The notes: a model not told the origin generated them from the letters alone. 51,768 nucleotides of DNA from Flavobacterium psychrophilum (GCA_945874225.1 CAMCFT010000028.1:1-51768), one strand, 5' to 3'; positions 17,794 to 27,465 are shown, numbered from the stretch's first letter. Translations and numbers: made by a program.

Positions 17794-19329
17794 CTACCCC
17801 AACCAACCATCTCTATCCAAACTTCTATACTGAATCGCTTCCGCAATATGTGCAGAAATAACTTTTGGAGCGGCTTCTAAATCGGCGATGGTCCTCGCAA
17901 CTTTCAGGATTCTGTCGTAAGCTCGCGCCGAAAGATTCAAGCGTTCCATTGCGGTTTTCAATAATTGCTTTGAAACATCATCAAGAGCGCAATACTCCCT
18001 GATGTGTTTCGTATTCATTTGCGCGTTGTAATGGATGTTTTCCATTTGCACAAAACGTTCCGTTTGAATTTCGCGTGCAGCGGTAACTCGTTTCCGAATA
18101 TCGACGCTACTTTCTGCTTTTTGATCTTCGGATAATTTTTCGAAAGGAACTGGTGTCACTTCAATATGAATATCAATTCTATCTAATAAAGGTCCCGAAA
18201 TCTTGCTCAAATAGCGTTGCATTTCGTGTGGCGAAGAAGTTTGCGGCGAATCAGGATCGTTAAAAAAACCACTCGGGCTTGGATTCATACTGGCAACTAA
18301 CATAAATGACGACGGATAGGTCACGGTAAACTTGGCTCTAGAAATCGTCACTTCCCTATCTTCCAATGGCTGACGCATCACTTCAAGAACATCTCGTTTG
18401 AATTCCGGTAATTCGTCTAAGAATAAAACGCCATTGTGTGCCATTGAAATTTCACCCGGTTGCGGATAACTACCGCCGCCCACGAGGGCAACATTTGAAA
18501 TCGTGTGATGTGGACTTCGAAACGGTCGTTGATTCATTAAACCTCCATCTTTCAATTTTCCGGCAACACTATGAATTTTGGTAGTTTCTAAAGCTTCACG
18601 CAAAGTCATTGGTGGCAAAATACTGGGTAATCTTTTGGCAAGCATTGTTTTTCCTGAACCTGGAGGTCCTATCAAAATTATATTATGACCACCAGCTGCG
18701 GCGATTTCCATACAGCGCTTGATGCTCTCCTGCCCTTTCACGTCAGAAAAATCGAATTCAGGAAAGTCTAATGTTTTATAAAACTCCGCCCTTGTATCTA
18801 TAATTGTGGGTTCTAAAGTTCCTTTTCCTTCTAGAAAATCAATAACTTCCTGAATATTTTCTACTCCATAAACATTTAAACCCGTCACGATTGCCGCTTC
18901 TTTAACATTCTGTTTTGGAAGAAAAAAGCCTTTAAATCCTTCTTCTTTTGCTTTTATGGCAATGGGCAAAGCACCACGAATGGGCTGCAAACCACCATCG
19001 AGCGAAAGCTCTCCCATAATTATGTATTTATCAATTTCGTCGGCTTTTATTTGGGCGGAAGCCACTAGAATACCAATGGCAAGCGTTAAATCATAGGCCG
19101 AACCTTCTTTTCGTAAATCGGCAGGAGCCATATTGATAGTAATCCTTTTTCCAGGCATATTGTAGCCGTTATTTTTGAGTGCGGCTGCAATTCTATAACT
19201 GCTTTCTTTTATGGCGTTGTCTGGCAAACCAACTAAATGATACCCAATTCCCTTGTCAATGTTCACTTCCACGGTGATTGTTGTTGCTTCGACCCCAAAG
19301 ACAGCACTACCAAAAACTTTAACTAACAT
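17794..19329 (-). CDS. comM: YifB/ComM family Mg-chelatase-like AAA+ ATPase
   Basis: The 511 residues match the family length. The N-terminal Lon-like S5 fold domain has GYHLVGLPDNAIKES. The AAA+ core has Walker A LIGPPGSGKTMLAKRLP (about 210-226), MTLREALETTKIHS, the Walker B segment VLFLDELPEF and ASMNPSPSGFF. The C-terminal Mg-chelatase subunit-like domain includes LSARAYDRILKVARTIADL. In naturally transformable bacteria ComM is a branch-migration helicase acting on incoming DNA. In Flavobacterium the role has not been shown, to my knowledge. It is minus strand, with about 165 bases to the preceding oxidoreductase gene. Confidence 0.94.
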   Translation of the reverse strand: MLVKVFGSAVFGVEATTITVEVNIDKGIGYHLVGLPDNAIKESSYRIAAALKNNGYNMPGKRITINMAPADLRKEGSAYDLTLAIGILVASAQIKADEIDKYIIMGELSLDGGLQPIRGALPIAIKAKEEGFKGFFLPKQNVKEAAIVTGLNVYGVENIQEVIDFLEGKGTLEPTIIDTRAEFYKTLDFPEFDFSDVKGQESIKRCMEIAAAGGHNIILIGPPGSGKTMLAKRLPSILPPMTLREALETTKIHSVAGKLKDGGLMNQRPFRSPHHTISNVALVGGGSYPQPGEISMAHNGVLFLDELPEFKRDVLEVMRQPLEDREVTISRAKFTVTYPSSFMLVASMNPSPSGFFNDPDSPQTSSPHEMQRYLSKISGPLLDRIDIHIEVTPVPFEKLSEDQKAESSVDIRKRVTAAREIQTERFVQMENIHYNAQMNTKHIREYCALDDVSKQLLKTAMERLNLSARAYDRILKVARTIADLEAAPKVISAHIAEAIQYRSLDRDGWLG

Positions 19330-19495
19330 CTGTATTTATTTGTTCTTAAAATTATAGAAAACATTTCAATATTTCGGCTATTTGAATGAAATATTTAAAA
19401 AAAAATCCTACAATCATCAGAAGTAACTATTAAAACATTGGAATTAAATTGATGAATTAAGAAATCATAAAAAATCACTTAAATATTCATGTTTT

Positions 19496-20473
19496 TTATA
19501 AAGGATATTCTAACCCTATTTGGCTTCTAACTTCATCAACTATTTTGATAAGCTCTAAACTATTTTGATGAGACCAAAATTTGCTTTCAATTCTGTTTTC
19601 CTTAATGCATTGGTGACATTCCACTATTTCGTATGTATATCCTTTGCCTTTGGTAGGTAATTTAAATTTTGTTTTATGATTGTTTTTTATCAGAGTATAA
19701 GATTGTGCTTCAAACCAAAGAGGATTTAAATTTATTCTCCCTTTGGTACCACTTATTGTTGCTTTCATATTTGACGAAGAAATAAAACTTGAATGCAAAA
19801 TAGCTTGTGCATTATCATATTGCAAAATCATGGATGTTTGTAAATCAGCTCCTGACTGGTGAAAATTTGATTTTGCAAGTATTTCTGTTGGAATTCCCAA
19901 CAATATATAACTTAAAAACAAGGGATAAACGCCAATATCCAAAAGCGATCCTCCACCTAATTTTATGTCTGTCATTCTATTACCTTCGAGTTTTTCAACT
20001 TTAAAAGCAAAATCAGCATTAATGTATTTGACTTCTCCTATTTCGCCCTTTTTAATTTTAGAAAAAGATTCCTGAAACGAAGGATTGAATCTTGTCCAAA
20101 AGGCTTCCATAAAAAATTTATTGGTTGCCTTCGATGCATTAATCATCCGAAGAGCATCATTATAGTTTAATGCGATAGGTTTTTCGCAAAGCACGTGTTT
20201 ATTATTCTGCAACGCTTTTATAGTTAAAGATGCGTGGGAATCATGAGGAGTGGCAATATATAATATGTCAATCTCGGCATCATTCATAATGGCATCATAA
20301 GAAGCATAAGCTTTTGGGCAATTGTACTTTTCAGCAAATTCTTTTGCCTTTTCTATATTTCTTGAAGCTACTGCGGTAAGTTGAGCCTCCTCGATTAGCA
20401 TTAATTCTTTGGCAAATTGATGAGCAATATTACCTAAACCTATAATTCCCCATTTTATCTTTTCTTTGTCCAT
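19496..20473 (-). CDS. Gfo/Idh/MocA family NAD(P)-dependent oxidoreductase
   Basis: The 325-residue soluble enzyme has an N-terminal Rossmann fold (IIGLGNIAHQFAKEL, then AVASRNIEKAKEFAEKY) and the family signature HVLCEKPIALN with the catalytic Lys at about residue 95. GGGSLLDIGVYPL carries the conserved Asp region of the C-terminal alpha/beta domain. Members oxidise or reduce sugars, inositols and trans-dihydrodiols, and the substrate cannot be read from this sequence. No sugar-catabolic genes flank it, so context does not help. Confidence 0.92.
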   Translation of the reverse strand: MDKEKIKWGIIGLGNIAHQFAKELMLIEEAQLTAVASRNIEKAKEFAEKYNCPKAYASYDAIMNDAEIDILYIATPHDSHASLTIKALQNNKHVLCEKPIALNYNDALRMINASKATNKFFMEAFWTRFNPSFQESFSKIKKGEIGEVKYINADFAFKVEKLEGNRMTDIKLGGGSLLDIGVYPLFLSYILLGIPTEILAKSNFHQSGADLQTSMILQYDNAQAILHSSFISSSNMKATISGTKGRINLNPLWFEAQSYTLIKNNHKTKFKLPTKGKGYTYEIVECHQCIKENRIESKFWSHQNSLELIKIVDEVRSQIGLEYPL

Positions 20474-20555
20474 AACAATCTAATGTTTTTATTAAAAAGG
20501 AATCGTTTTAGATTTACTTTTCCTTAAGTCTTATTAAATAGTGTTTAATCAGTAG

Positions 20556-20706
20556 AATAAACTACCTCGGGGCAGAACCAATAGGCGAAGCAATCTGTGG
20601 CAAAAAAAACCGAAGCAGAGCTACAAGGAATTAAACCTAAAGAGATTAGAAAAAATATAAAATCTCCAAAACTAGAATCATTTAATTTAATTCTAAATTT
20701 AATCTA
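20556..20706. other. Intergenic region between two divergent genes; unassigned, possibly decayed repeat
   Basis: The gap from 20474 to 20812 is 339 bases. A segment starting actacctcggggcagaacc is less AT-rich than its surroundings and includes a plus-strand reading frame (KTEAELQGIKPKEIRKNI) that runs without a start codon to a stop at 20706. It could be the worn end of an insertion sequence or a dispersed Flavobacterium repeat. I cannot identify it. The rest of the gap is AT-rich promoter DNA. Confidence 0.3.
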
Positions 20707-20812
20707 AATTTCCTTTCAAAAGTAAATTTACTTCTCCTTTTAGTTTGCAAACCAATTTATATTAATTTCCTTTGTTACAAATTATTAATTTATTCCATAA
20801 ATAGTTATAAAA

Positions 20813-21829
20813 ATGAAAGTAATACTCCGAACATTCAACCTTCAGTTAAAACATACTTTTACCATTTCAAGAGAATCATATGATGTTCAACCTTCGTTAA
20901 TTGTAGAATTACAAAGTGAAGGTTATTCAGGTTTTGGAGAAGCTACGTCAAATCCTTATTATAAAATTACGGTAGATTCGATGAAACATAATTTGGAAAA
21001 AATAATACCATTTATCGAAAGTGTTACTAACGAAACACCTGAAGAATTTTGGCATATAGCCCATCAATTTCTGCAACATGATATGTTTGCGCTTTGCGCT
21101 TTGGACATCGCCTACAATGATTTGTATGCTCGCAAAAAAGAAAAAAAACTCTATGAATTATGGGGTTATTCCATAAATAATAATCCAAAAACCGATTATA
21201 CAATAGGTATAGACAGCATCGAAAAAATGGTTTCGAAAATGAAGGAATTGCCTTGGCCAATCTATAAAATTAAACTTGGAACCAAAGAAGATATTGCCAT
21301 TGTTACTGAATTAAGAAAACACACCGATGCCATTTTTAGAATTGATGCTAATTGTGGTTGGACAGTTTCTGAAACTATAAATAATGCTGTTGAATTGAAA
21401 AAATTGGGTGTTGAATTCTTGGAACAACCCTTAAAAGCAGATAATTGGGAAGGTCATAAGGAAGTTTTTACACATTCTGTTTTGCCTATAATTGCTGATG
21501 AAAGCTGTATTATTGAAGAAGATGTAGCCAAATGTCACAATCATTTTCACGGTGTCAATGTCAAATTAGTAAAATGTGGCGGACTTACTTCGGCCAGAAG
21601 GATGATTTCACAGGCAAAAAAGTTAGGTATGAAAACAATGGTAGGCTGTATGACGGAATCAACAGTAGGAATTTCGGCAATTGCTCATTTATTACCAGAA
21701 CTGGACTTTGTTGATATGGATGGTGCATTATTATTGGCCGAAGACATTGCAACTGGCATAACAATTCATGACGGTATCATCAAATACTCCGAATTAAATG
21801 GAACTGGAGTTACTTTAATTTCTAAATAA
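20813..21829 (+). CDS. L-Ala-D/L-Glu (dipeptide) epimerase, enolase superfamily
   Basis: Epimerises dipeptides such as L-Ala-D-Glu from peptidoglycan turnover, allowing reuse as amino acids. The 338 residues follow the muconate-lactonising subgroup. Catalytic pieces in order are the KIK pair at residues 152/154, FRIDANCGW and FLEQPL with metal-binding Asp and Glu, IIADESC with the third metal ligand, and VNVKLVKCGG with the second catalytic lysine. The stop overlaps the next start (TAATG), so the PLP enzyme behind it is translationally coupled. Specificity is inferred from the family and not proven. Confidence 0.9.
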   Translation: MKVILRTFNLQLKHTFTISRESYDVQPSLIVELQSEGYSGFGEATSNPYYKITVDSMKHNLEKIIPFIESVTNETPEEFWHIAHQFLQHDMFALCALDIAYNDLYARKKEKKLYELWGYSINNNPKTDYTIGIDSIEKMVSKMKELPWPIYKIKLGTKEDIAIVTELRKHTDAIFRIDANCGWTVSETINNAVELKKLGVEFLEQPLKADNWEGHKEVFTHSVLPIIADESCIIEEDVAKCHNHFHGVNVKLVKCGGLTSARRMISQAKKLGMKTMVGCMTESTVGISAIAHLLPELDFVDMDGALLLAEDIATGITIHDGIIKYSELNGTGVTLISK

Positions 21830-22845
21830 TGATTGTAAATGAATTTCCAGATCGAATAATACTCGTTAACGACGTAGAATATTTATATTTTGGTGGAACC
21901 AATTATTTGGGGATGTCTACTAATAAAGACTTCCAAAACATCCTATTTGAAAGCATCAAAAAATGGGGAACAACTTATGGAAGTTCTCGAAATTCAAATA
22001 TCAAACTTTCGATTTACGAAACTGCAGAAAGGTTATTGGCAAAAAATATTGGCACTGAAGCAGCTTTGACTGTTTCCTCAGGAATGCTGGCTGGAAAATT
22101 AGTTGTTGAACATCTTTCAAAAACTACCGATGCAATGTTTCATTTTCCAGATGCTCATCCCGCATTAATGAATCCTCCAAGCTTACCTATACTAGTAAAT
22201 GGGGAACTAAACTCAAAAATATTTAATGAAAACATTTCAACTATTAGTGTTTTAACTGACTCGATTCCTTCCCAATATGTCGCACCAATAGATTTGCAGC
22301 TCTTACTCACGATTCCAAAAGAAACGAAAATCAACTTGGTTATTGATGAATCTAATAGTTTGGGAATCATTGAAAACAAATGGCAAAACTCTCTTAAAAA
22401 AGAAAATATCAATATTATTAGGATTGCTTCTTTAGGTAAAGCAGTAGGAATTTCGGGTGGTGTCATTGCTGGCAACAAGCATTTTATTTCAGAAATTCGC
22501 AATCTGGATTGTTTTATTGGAGCTGCAGGAATGAATCCTGCATTTTTAGAAACTTATATTAATGCACAGGAAGTTTACCTTTCTCAACAACAAAAATTAC
22601 AACAAAATCTATCTTATATAGATACCTATTTTACAAATAGAGAATTATTTATTTTCGATGCTGCCTATCCTATTATATATTTTGAAGAGGAGTCTATTTC
22701 AAAAAAATTATTGAAAAACAGAATCATAACTACTTCTTTCAAATACACTAATGCTTCGGGAAAACTTAATCGAATTGTCATAACTTCCAATCACACTACA
22801 CAAGATTTAGAACAATTGTTGACACAATTAAATTCAAATTTTTAA
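21829..22845 (+). CDS. AONS/KBL-like fold-type I PLP enzyme (short, altered active-site motif)
   Basis: The 338 residues resemble 8-amino-7-oxononanoate synthases and 2-amino-3-ketobutyrate ligases, but these usually have 380-400. NYLGMSTNKD, SSRNSNIKLSIYETAE and ALTVSSGMLAGKLV match the family's N-terminal and cofactor-binding segments. The usual DEAHSxG is VIDESNSLG, so the PLP-contacting His is Asn. The Schiff-base lysine is in ASLGKAVGISGG (about residue 204). FHFPDAHPALM replaces the usual SDxLNHAS. It overlaps the dipeptide epimerase by one base. No other biotin genes are here, so biotin synthesis is not the obvious role. The true reaction is unknown. Confidence 0.75.
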   Translation: MIVNEFPDRIILVNDVEYLYFGGTNYLGMSTNKDFQNILFESIKKWGTTYGSSRNSNIKLSIYETAERLLAKNIGTEAALTVSSGMLAGKLVVEHLSKTTDAMFHFPDAHPALMNPPSLPILVNGELNSKIFNENISTISVLTDSIPSQYVAPIDLQLLLTIPKETKINLVIDESNSLGIIENKWQNSLKKENINIIRIASLGKAVGISGGVIAGNKHFISEIRNLDCFIGAAGMNPAFLETYINAQEVYLSQQQKLQQNLSYIDTYFTNRELFIFDAAYPIIYFEEESISKKLLKNRIITTSFKYTNASGKLNRIVITSNHTTQDLEQLLTQLNSNF

Positions 22846-22892
22846 ATTTTCCCATTAACAAATTAAAGATTTTAGTAATTTATTTTACACAC

Positions 22893-22909
22893 CCCCATAA
22901 ATTATGGGG
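22893..22909. promoter_or_regulatory. Palindrome in the amt leader, possible operator
   Basis: ccccataa-a-ttatgggg is a perfect eight-base inverted repeat around one base, about 105 bases before the amt ATG and just after the preceding gene. It could be an operator for nitrogen control or a small terminator for the upstream pair. G/C blocks like this are rare in the surrounding AT-rich leader. Confidence 0.35.
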
Positions 22910-23014
22910 TATAAAATATAAATTTGATAAAAATGACTCATTATGTGAAATATTTTATGGGTATGTCAAATCATTTTATACTTTTATCAAAATTTAAAAC
23001 TAAAAACTAAAATT

Positions 23015-24340
23015 ATGCGAAAGATTATTTTAAGTGTGATTCTAATCACAATTCTGGTATTATCCATTTTTTCAATTTATTTATTTCCAGAAAGTACAAC
23101 ATTAGGAGCTCACATCGTTGCCCTAAAATTAGATACTGGAGATACTGCTTGGATGTTAACAGCTACAGGGCTTGTATTATTAATGACTCCAGGACTTGGA
23201 TTCTTTTATGGTGGAATGGTAGGTAAAAAGAATGTAATTAGTACTGTGCTACAAAGTTTTATGGCTATGGTTATTGTAACTGTGCTATGGGTTGTAGTTG
23301 GATTTGGATTATGTTTTGGACCATCAATTGGTGGTTTTATTGGAGACCCAACTTCTAACATGTTTTTTAATGGTGTAAATTCTACAACAGCTTGGGAATT
23401 AGCCCCAACAATTCCTTTTATATTGTTTGCCTTATTTCAGGCAAAATTTGCAATCATAACACCGGCTTTAATAACAGGAGCTTTTGCAGAACGCGTTCGT
23501 TTCTGGGCTTACTTACTATTTATGGTTTTATTCATAATATTTATTTATGCTCCATTGTGTCATATGACTTGGCATCCTGATGGAATATTCTTCGGATGGG
23601 GAGTATTAGATTTTGCTGGCGGAACTGTAGTACATATGAGTGCTGGTTGGGCTGCTCTTGCAGGCGCTATTTTCTTAGGAAAAAGAAAATCAGAAAAATC
23701 AAACCCTGCTCGTATTACTTATGTATTATTAGGAACGGGTTTATTATGGTTCGGTTGGTTCGGTTTCAATGCAGGTTCTGCTGTTGGATCAGGAAGTCTT
23801 GCTGCACAAGCTTTAGGAACTACAACAGTTGCTGCTGCTGCTGCTGCAATGGGTTGGGTGTTTTTGGACAAAATTCTTGGACATAAACTTTCTGCAATGG
23901 GTGCTTGTATCGGAGCTGTTGTTGGATTAGTTGCTATTACACCTGCAGCAGGATTTGTGACAATTCCATCAGCACTTGCCATTGGTTTTATTGCCAGTAT
24001 TGTAAGTAACCTAGTGGTAAGCAATTTCCCTAAAGGTAAAATTGATGATGCTTTAGATGTATTTGCTTGTCACGGTGTTGGTGGTATGGTTGGTATGCTT
24101 TTGACTGGAGTATTTGCTTCAAAATCTGTAAATGCAATTGTAGGAGATAACCAAGGTTTAATTTATGGTGATGCTACTTTGTTTTTAATTCAATTGAAAG
24201 CATTAGTTCTAGTTTCTGCATTTGCTTTCACTGCTTCTTATGCTTTATTCTTTATTGTAAATAAAATTACTCCATTAAGAGTTTCTGAAGAAAAAGAAGA
24301 ATTAGGATTAGACATTTCTCAACACGGAGAATACTTATAA
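23015..24340 (+). CDS. amt: Ammonium transporter Amt
   Basis: Trimeric inner-membrane channel for ammonium or ammonia. The 441 residues begin with a hydrophobic leader helix (about 1-25), then about eleven membrane segments. TGLVLLMTPGLGFFYGGMVGKKN is the typical first conserved stretch. The twin pore histidines are in GGTVVHMSAGWAAL and DVFACHGVGGMVGML. The signature FGWFGFNAGSA lies between them. The C-terminal cytoplasmic tail (EEKEELGLDISQHGEYL) keeps the DxxxHGE motif that couples pore gating to PII proteins. No glnK gene adjoins it, unlike in many bacteria. A strong terminator follows. Confidence 0.97.
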   Translation: MRKIILSVILITILVLSIFSIYLFPESTTLGAHIVALKLDTGDTAWMLTATGLVLLMTPGLGFFYGGMVGKKNVISTVLQSFMAMVIVTVLWVVVGFGLCFGPSIGGFIGDPTSNMFFNGVNSTTAWELAPTIPFILFALFQAKFAIITPALITGAFAERVRFWAYLLFMVLFIIFIYAPLCHMTWHPDGIFFGWGVLDFAGGTVVHMSAGWAALAGAIFLGKRKSEKSNPARITYVLLGTGLLWFGWFGFNAGSAVGSGSLAAQALGTTTVAAAAAAMGWVFLDKILGHKLSAMGACIGAVVGLVAITPAAGFVTIPSALAIGFIASIVSNLVVSNFPKGKIDDALDVFACHGVGGMVGMLLTGVFASKSVNAIVGDNQGLIYGDATLFLIQLKALVLVSAFAFTASYALFFIVNKITPLRVSEEKEELGLDISQHGEYL

Positions 24341-24363
24341 AAAAACCATTTATTTAATTTTTG

Positions 24364-24395
24364 AAACACGCTAAAAATTCGTTTTTAGCGTGTTT
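24364..24395 (+). terminator. Terminator after amt
   Basis: Perfect 14-base arms (aaacacgctaaaaa / tttttagcgtgttt) around a stable ttcg tetraloop, followed by a T-run. It sits 23 bases beyond the stop. Confidence 0.9.
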
Positions 24396-24555
24396 TTTTA
24401 TACAATAACCTTTTTTACAAAGTAACAAAATTTGTTGTTATCGTAAATTATACAAAGTATAATCAAACAATTTGTAAAATCAACAAATAATGCTTTATTT
24501 TATGGTTTTAAATACAAAATACCTTTTTATATACTAACTATAAATAAAATTCAAT

Positions 24556-27456
24556 ATGAGTATTGCAACTTGTCCAACCTTTTCTAAAGCAGAAGCACTT
24601 ACTATTTTGAAAAAAGAATGGGGAATTACAGAAATTTTAAAACCATTAGACAGTTATCTTGACCAAAACTTTTTGGTTCGGAATTCCATTGGAGAAAAAT
24701 TTGTACTGAAAATTGCCAATATTGAAACACCAGAATCTTGGCTTGACCTCCAAAACAAAGTAGTCGAACATCTTTATGCCGATGCTATTCCAAAAATAAT
24801 TCTCTCCAAAGAAGGAAAACAAATGATTTTCGTAGCATCACATTGGTGGAGAGTTTTAAATTTCCTAGAAGGAACAATGCTTTCAACTGTTCCTTTTCGT
24901 TCGAAAGATTTATTACAAAATATGGGGGAATTTGTGGGTAATCTTTCAAAACAACTTGCAACATTTTCTCACGAAGCTGCGGAACGACCAATACAATGGG
25001 ACTTACAACAATCAGCATCCTTGTTAGAAAACTGGGTGACTTTTGTTGAAGATGAAAAGACAAAAAATAGTATTTTGTCTATTATGGAAAATTGGAAAGC
25101 AAAAATTCCTGCTATTTCTAAAGTTCGGAAAAGTGTAATTCACGCCGATTTGACTCGCTACAATCTTTTATTGGATGATTCTGGTAAAAAAATCCAGGGA
25201 ATTATTGATTTTGGAGATGTATGTTTATCTTGGACAATTGGCGAATTGGCTGTTATGGTCTTGGAATCAGCAATGACAGGAAGCCCAACTCCATTTGCCG
25301 ATGCATATGAAGTAATTCAATCCTACCACGAAGTTTTTCCTTTGACAAAAGAGGAAATTGAATTATTATATCCATTAATTCAATTGCGTTCAGCTACAAT
25401 TGTAGGTGCTTCGGCCAGACAATTATCTATGGAACCTGATAATGAATATGTGCGAAAACAAGCCATTGCCGACCGTGAAATGTTTCATCAATTGAGTTCC
25501 GAAAAACAAGATTTTGCCACTGCCCTATTCCTTAAAGCTTGCAAAATGGAAATAGAAGAAAATAGTAATATTCAGCATTTTTTGAAAACTGCAAAAATAA
25601 AATCAATATTTGAAAATAATGAAATTCCTAATATAATTGACATTAGCCCATCTTCAGAAATATACAATGAGGGCGCTTGGAACAATTTAGACCAATGCAA
25701 AAAGAACATAAAGAATCTATTGAAAAATGGTTTTGGACAAACTATCTACAAAACTTCTATCCTTAACCCTTTCAAATCTAATCCAAAAGAAAGTAAAACT
25801 ATTGCATTGGGAATTTTTGCTTTCGCACCTGCCGGAACAACGATTTTTGCTCCAACCAACTTGACTTTTGTAAATAGAATTGATGATAAATGTATTTTCA
25901 AAACTGATACTTTTTATGTTTATTTATATGGAATTGAAACTTCTTTTAAAGTAGAAACTGCTATAAAACAAGGCGAGTCTTTAGGTACAATTGAAGTCGA
26001 AAATACAAATTCCCCTTTTCCCTCGCACGTTTTTATTCAAATTGACAGTTCGGGAGTTGCTCCACAATTTTGCTTGCCAAGTGAAAGCACTGGCTGGGAG
26101 ATTTTGTCTCCTAATCCATCCGCTTTTTTAGGAATGAAATCCGAATTTACTATTAATGACGAAGCTGAAACTTTAGAAAATCGCAGAGCCAAAGTAATCC
26201 AACAAGCGCAGGAATATTATTATCAAGAACCTATGAATCTGGTTCGAGGATGGCAACAATATCTAATTGCCGATGATGGTCGTGTGTATTTAGATGCCAT
26301 AAATAATGTGGCTCACATTGGTCACTCTCACCCAAAAGTGGTTGATGCTGCTACAAAACAACTCCGAAAATTGAATACGAATGCTCGCTTTTTGTATGAA
26401 GACAACATCAATTATGCTGAGCGATTATTAAAATATTTCCCTGAATCTTTGCAAGTTATTTTCTATACTTGCACTGGTAGTGAAGCTAATGATTTGGCTC
26501 TACGATTGGCCAGAGCCTACACCAATCAGAATGATGTTTTGGTAATTGATGGCGAATACCACGGAAACACAACCGCTGTTGATGAAATCAGCACAAATTT
26601 AATGGACAATCCAACGGCTTCAAAAAGCGTTCGACCTTTCACACATCCTTTAATCCAACCCAATACTTTTAGAGGGAAATATGCTGCTGATATTCCCAAT
26701 GTTTCAGAACTTTATGCAAATGATGCGCAAGATAAAATTACTTATATTCAGTCACAAGGACGTGGAGTTGCTGCTTTTATTTCGGAATCTTTATTAGGCT
26801 CCGGTGGAGGTGTGGAAATGCCGAAAGATTATTTGAAAAAAGTTTACGAACACGTTCACAAAGCCGGTGGCGTTTGCATTGCCGATGAAGTTCAAATTGG
26901 TTTTGGCCGAATGGGAAGTCATTTTTGGGGATTTCAAAAAGAAGGTGTCTTACCTGATATTGTAACTTTAGGGAAACCAATGGGCAATGGACATCCGATT
27001 TCGGCAGTGATTACAACTCAAAAAATTGCCGATGCTTATCGAAAAAAATATACCTATTTCAACACCTTTGCAGGAAATCCAGTTTCGTGCCAAATTGCAA
27101 ATGCCGTTTTAGACGTTATCGAAGAAGAAAAACTTCAGGAAAATGCTGCAATTGTCGGGAATTTTCTCAAACAGGAACTCGAAAAATTAATTGATGAATT
27201 CGAAAGTGTGGGAGCAGTTTACGGTCACGCAATGTATTTAGGCGTTGACTTAGTAACCGATAAAAAATCAAGAAAACCAGACAGCCAGAAGGCGTTATGG
27301 ATTTCGGAAGCAATGAAACAACGCGGAATAATTATTTATCCAACGGGTGATTATTACAATATTCTTAAAATAAAACCCCCAATGTGTTTTACCAAAGAAA
27401 ACGCAACTTTTTTAGTGGAAACACTGCGAGCAATTTTAAGTAAAATGGAAGATTAA
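24556..27456 (+). CDS. Fusion enzyme: APH-type kinase, M23-like domain, class III aminotransferase
   Basis: The 966-residue protein has three parts. Residues 1-320 form an aminoglycoside-phosphotransferase-like kinase with IHADLTRYNLL (H196, D198, N203) and IIDFGD (D218/D221). Residues about 415-530 resemble the lipoyl/M23 peptidase fold (FAFAPAGTTIFAPTNLTF) but the usual zinc ligands (HxxxD and HxH) are missing. Residues about 560-966 are a class III PLP aminotransferase: YTCTGSEANDLALRLAR, ISESLLGSGGG, CIADEVQIGFGRMG, and the PLP lysine K807 in TLGKPMGNGHPIS. This kinase-plus-aminotransferase layout resembles the ethanolamine-phosphate and hydroxylysine-phosphate phospho-lyases, in which the kinase phosphorylates an amino alcohol and the second part eliminates it (inference). 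It follows amt but has its own leader. Confidence 0.88.
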   Translation: MSIATCPTFSKAEALTILKKEWGITEILKPLDSYLDQNFLVRNSIGEKFVLKIANIETPESWLDLQNKVVEHLYADAIPKIILSKEGKQMIFVASHWWRVLNFLEGTMLSTVPFRSKDLLQNMGEFVGNLSKQLATFSHEAAERPIQWDLQQSASLLENWVTFVEDEKTKNSILSIMENWKAKIPAISKVRKSVIHADLTRYNLLLDDSGKKIQGIIDFGDVCLSWTIGELAVMVLESAMTGSPTPFADAYEVIQSYHEVFPLTKEEIELLYPLIQLRSATIVGASARQLSMEPDNEYVRKQAIADREMFHQLSSEKQDFATALFLKACKMEIEENSNIQHFLKTAKIKSIFENNEIPNIIDISPSSEIYNEGAWNNLDQCKKNIKNLLKNGFGQTIYKTSILNPFKSNPKESKTIALGIFAFAPAGTTIFAPTNLTFVNRIDDKCIFKTDTFYVYLYGIETSFKVETAIKQGESLGTIEVENTNSPFPSHVFIQIDSSGVAPQFCLPSESTGWEILSPNPSAFLGMKSEFTINDEAETLENRRAKVIQQAQEYYYQEPMNLVRGWQQYLIADDGRVYLDAINNVAHIGHSHPKVVDAATKQLRKLNTNARFLYEDNINYAERLLKYFPESLQVIFYTCTGSEANDLALRLARAYTNQNDVLVIDGEYHGNTTAVDEISTNLMDNPTASKSVRPFTHPLIQPNTFRGKYAADIPNVSELYANDAQDKITYIQSQGRGVAAFISESLLGSGGGVEMPKDYLKKVYEHVHKAGGVCIADEVQIGFGRMGSHFWGFQKEGVLPDIVTLGKPMGNGHPISAVITTQKIADAYRKKYTYFNTFAGNPVSCQIANAVLDVIEEEKLQENAAIVGNFLKQELEKLIDEFESVGAVYGHAMYLGVDLVTDKKSRKPDSQKALWISEAMKQRGIIIYPTGDYYNILKIKPPMCFTKENATFLVETLRAILSKMED

Positions 27457-27465
27457 GAATTTCAC

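Noticed and set aside
20474..20812. A real gene in the gap between the oxidoreductase and the epimerase
   Set aside because: The only open stretch (about 30 codons) has no start codon and no recognisable family. I keep it as an unassigned segment.
23596..24024. Cys/Arg-rich and Ala/Pro-rich frames inside amt
   Set aside because: These follow from the codon pattern of the transporter helices and have no independent support.
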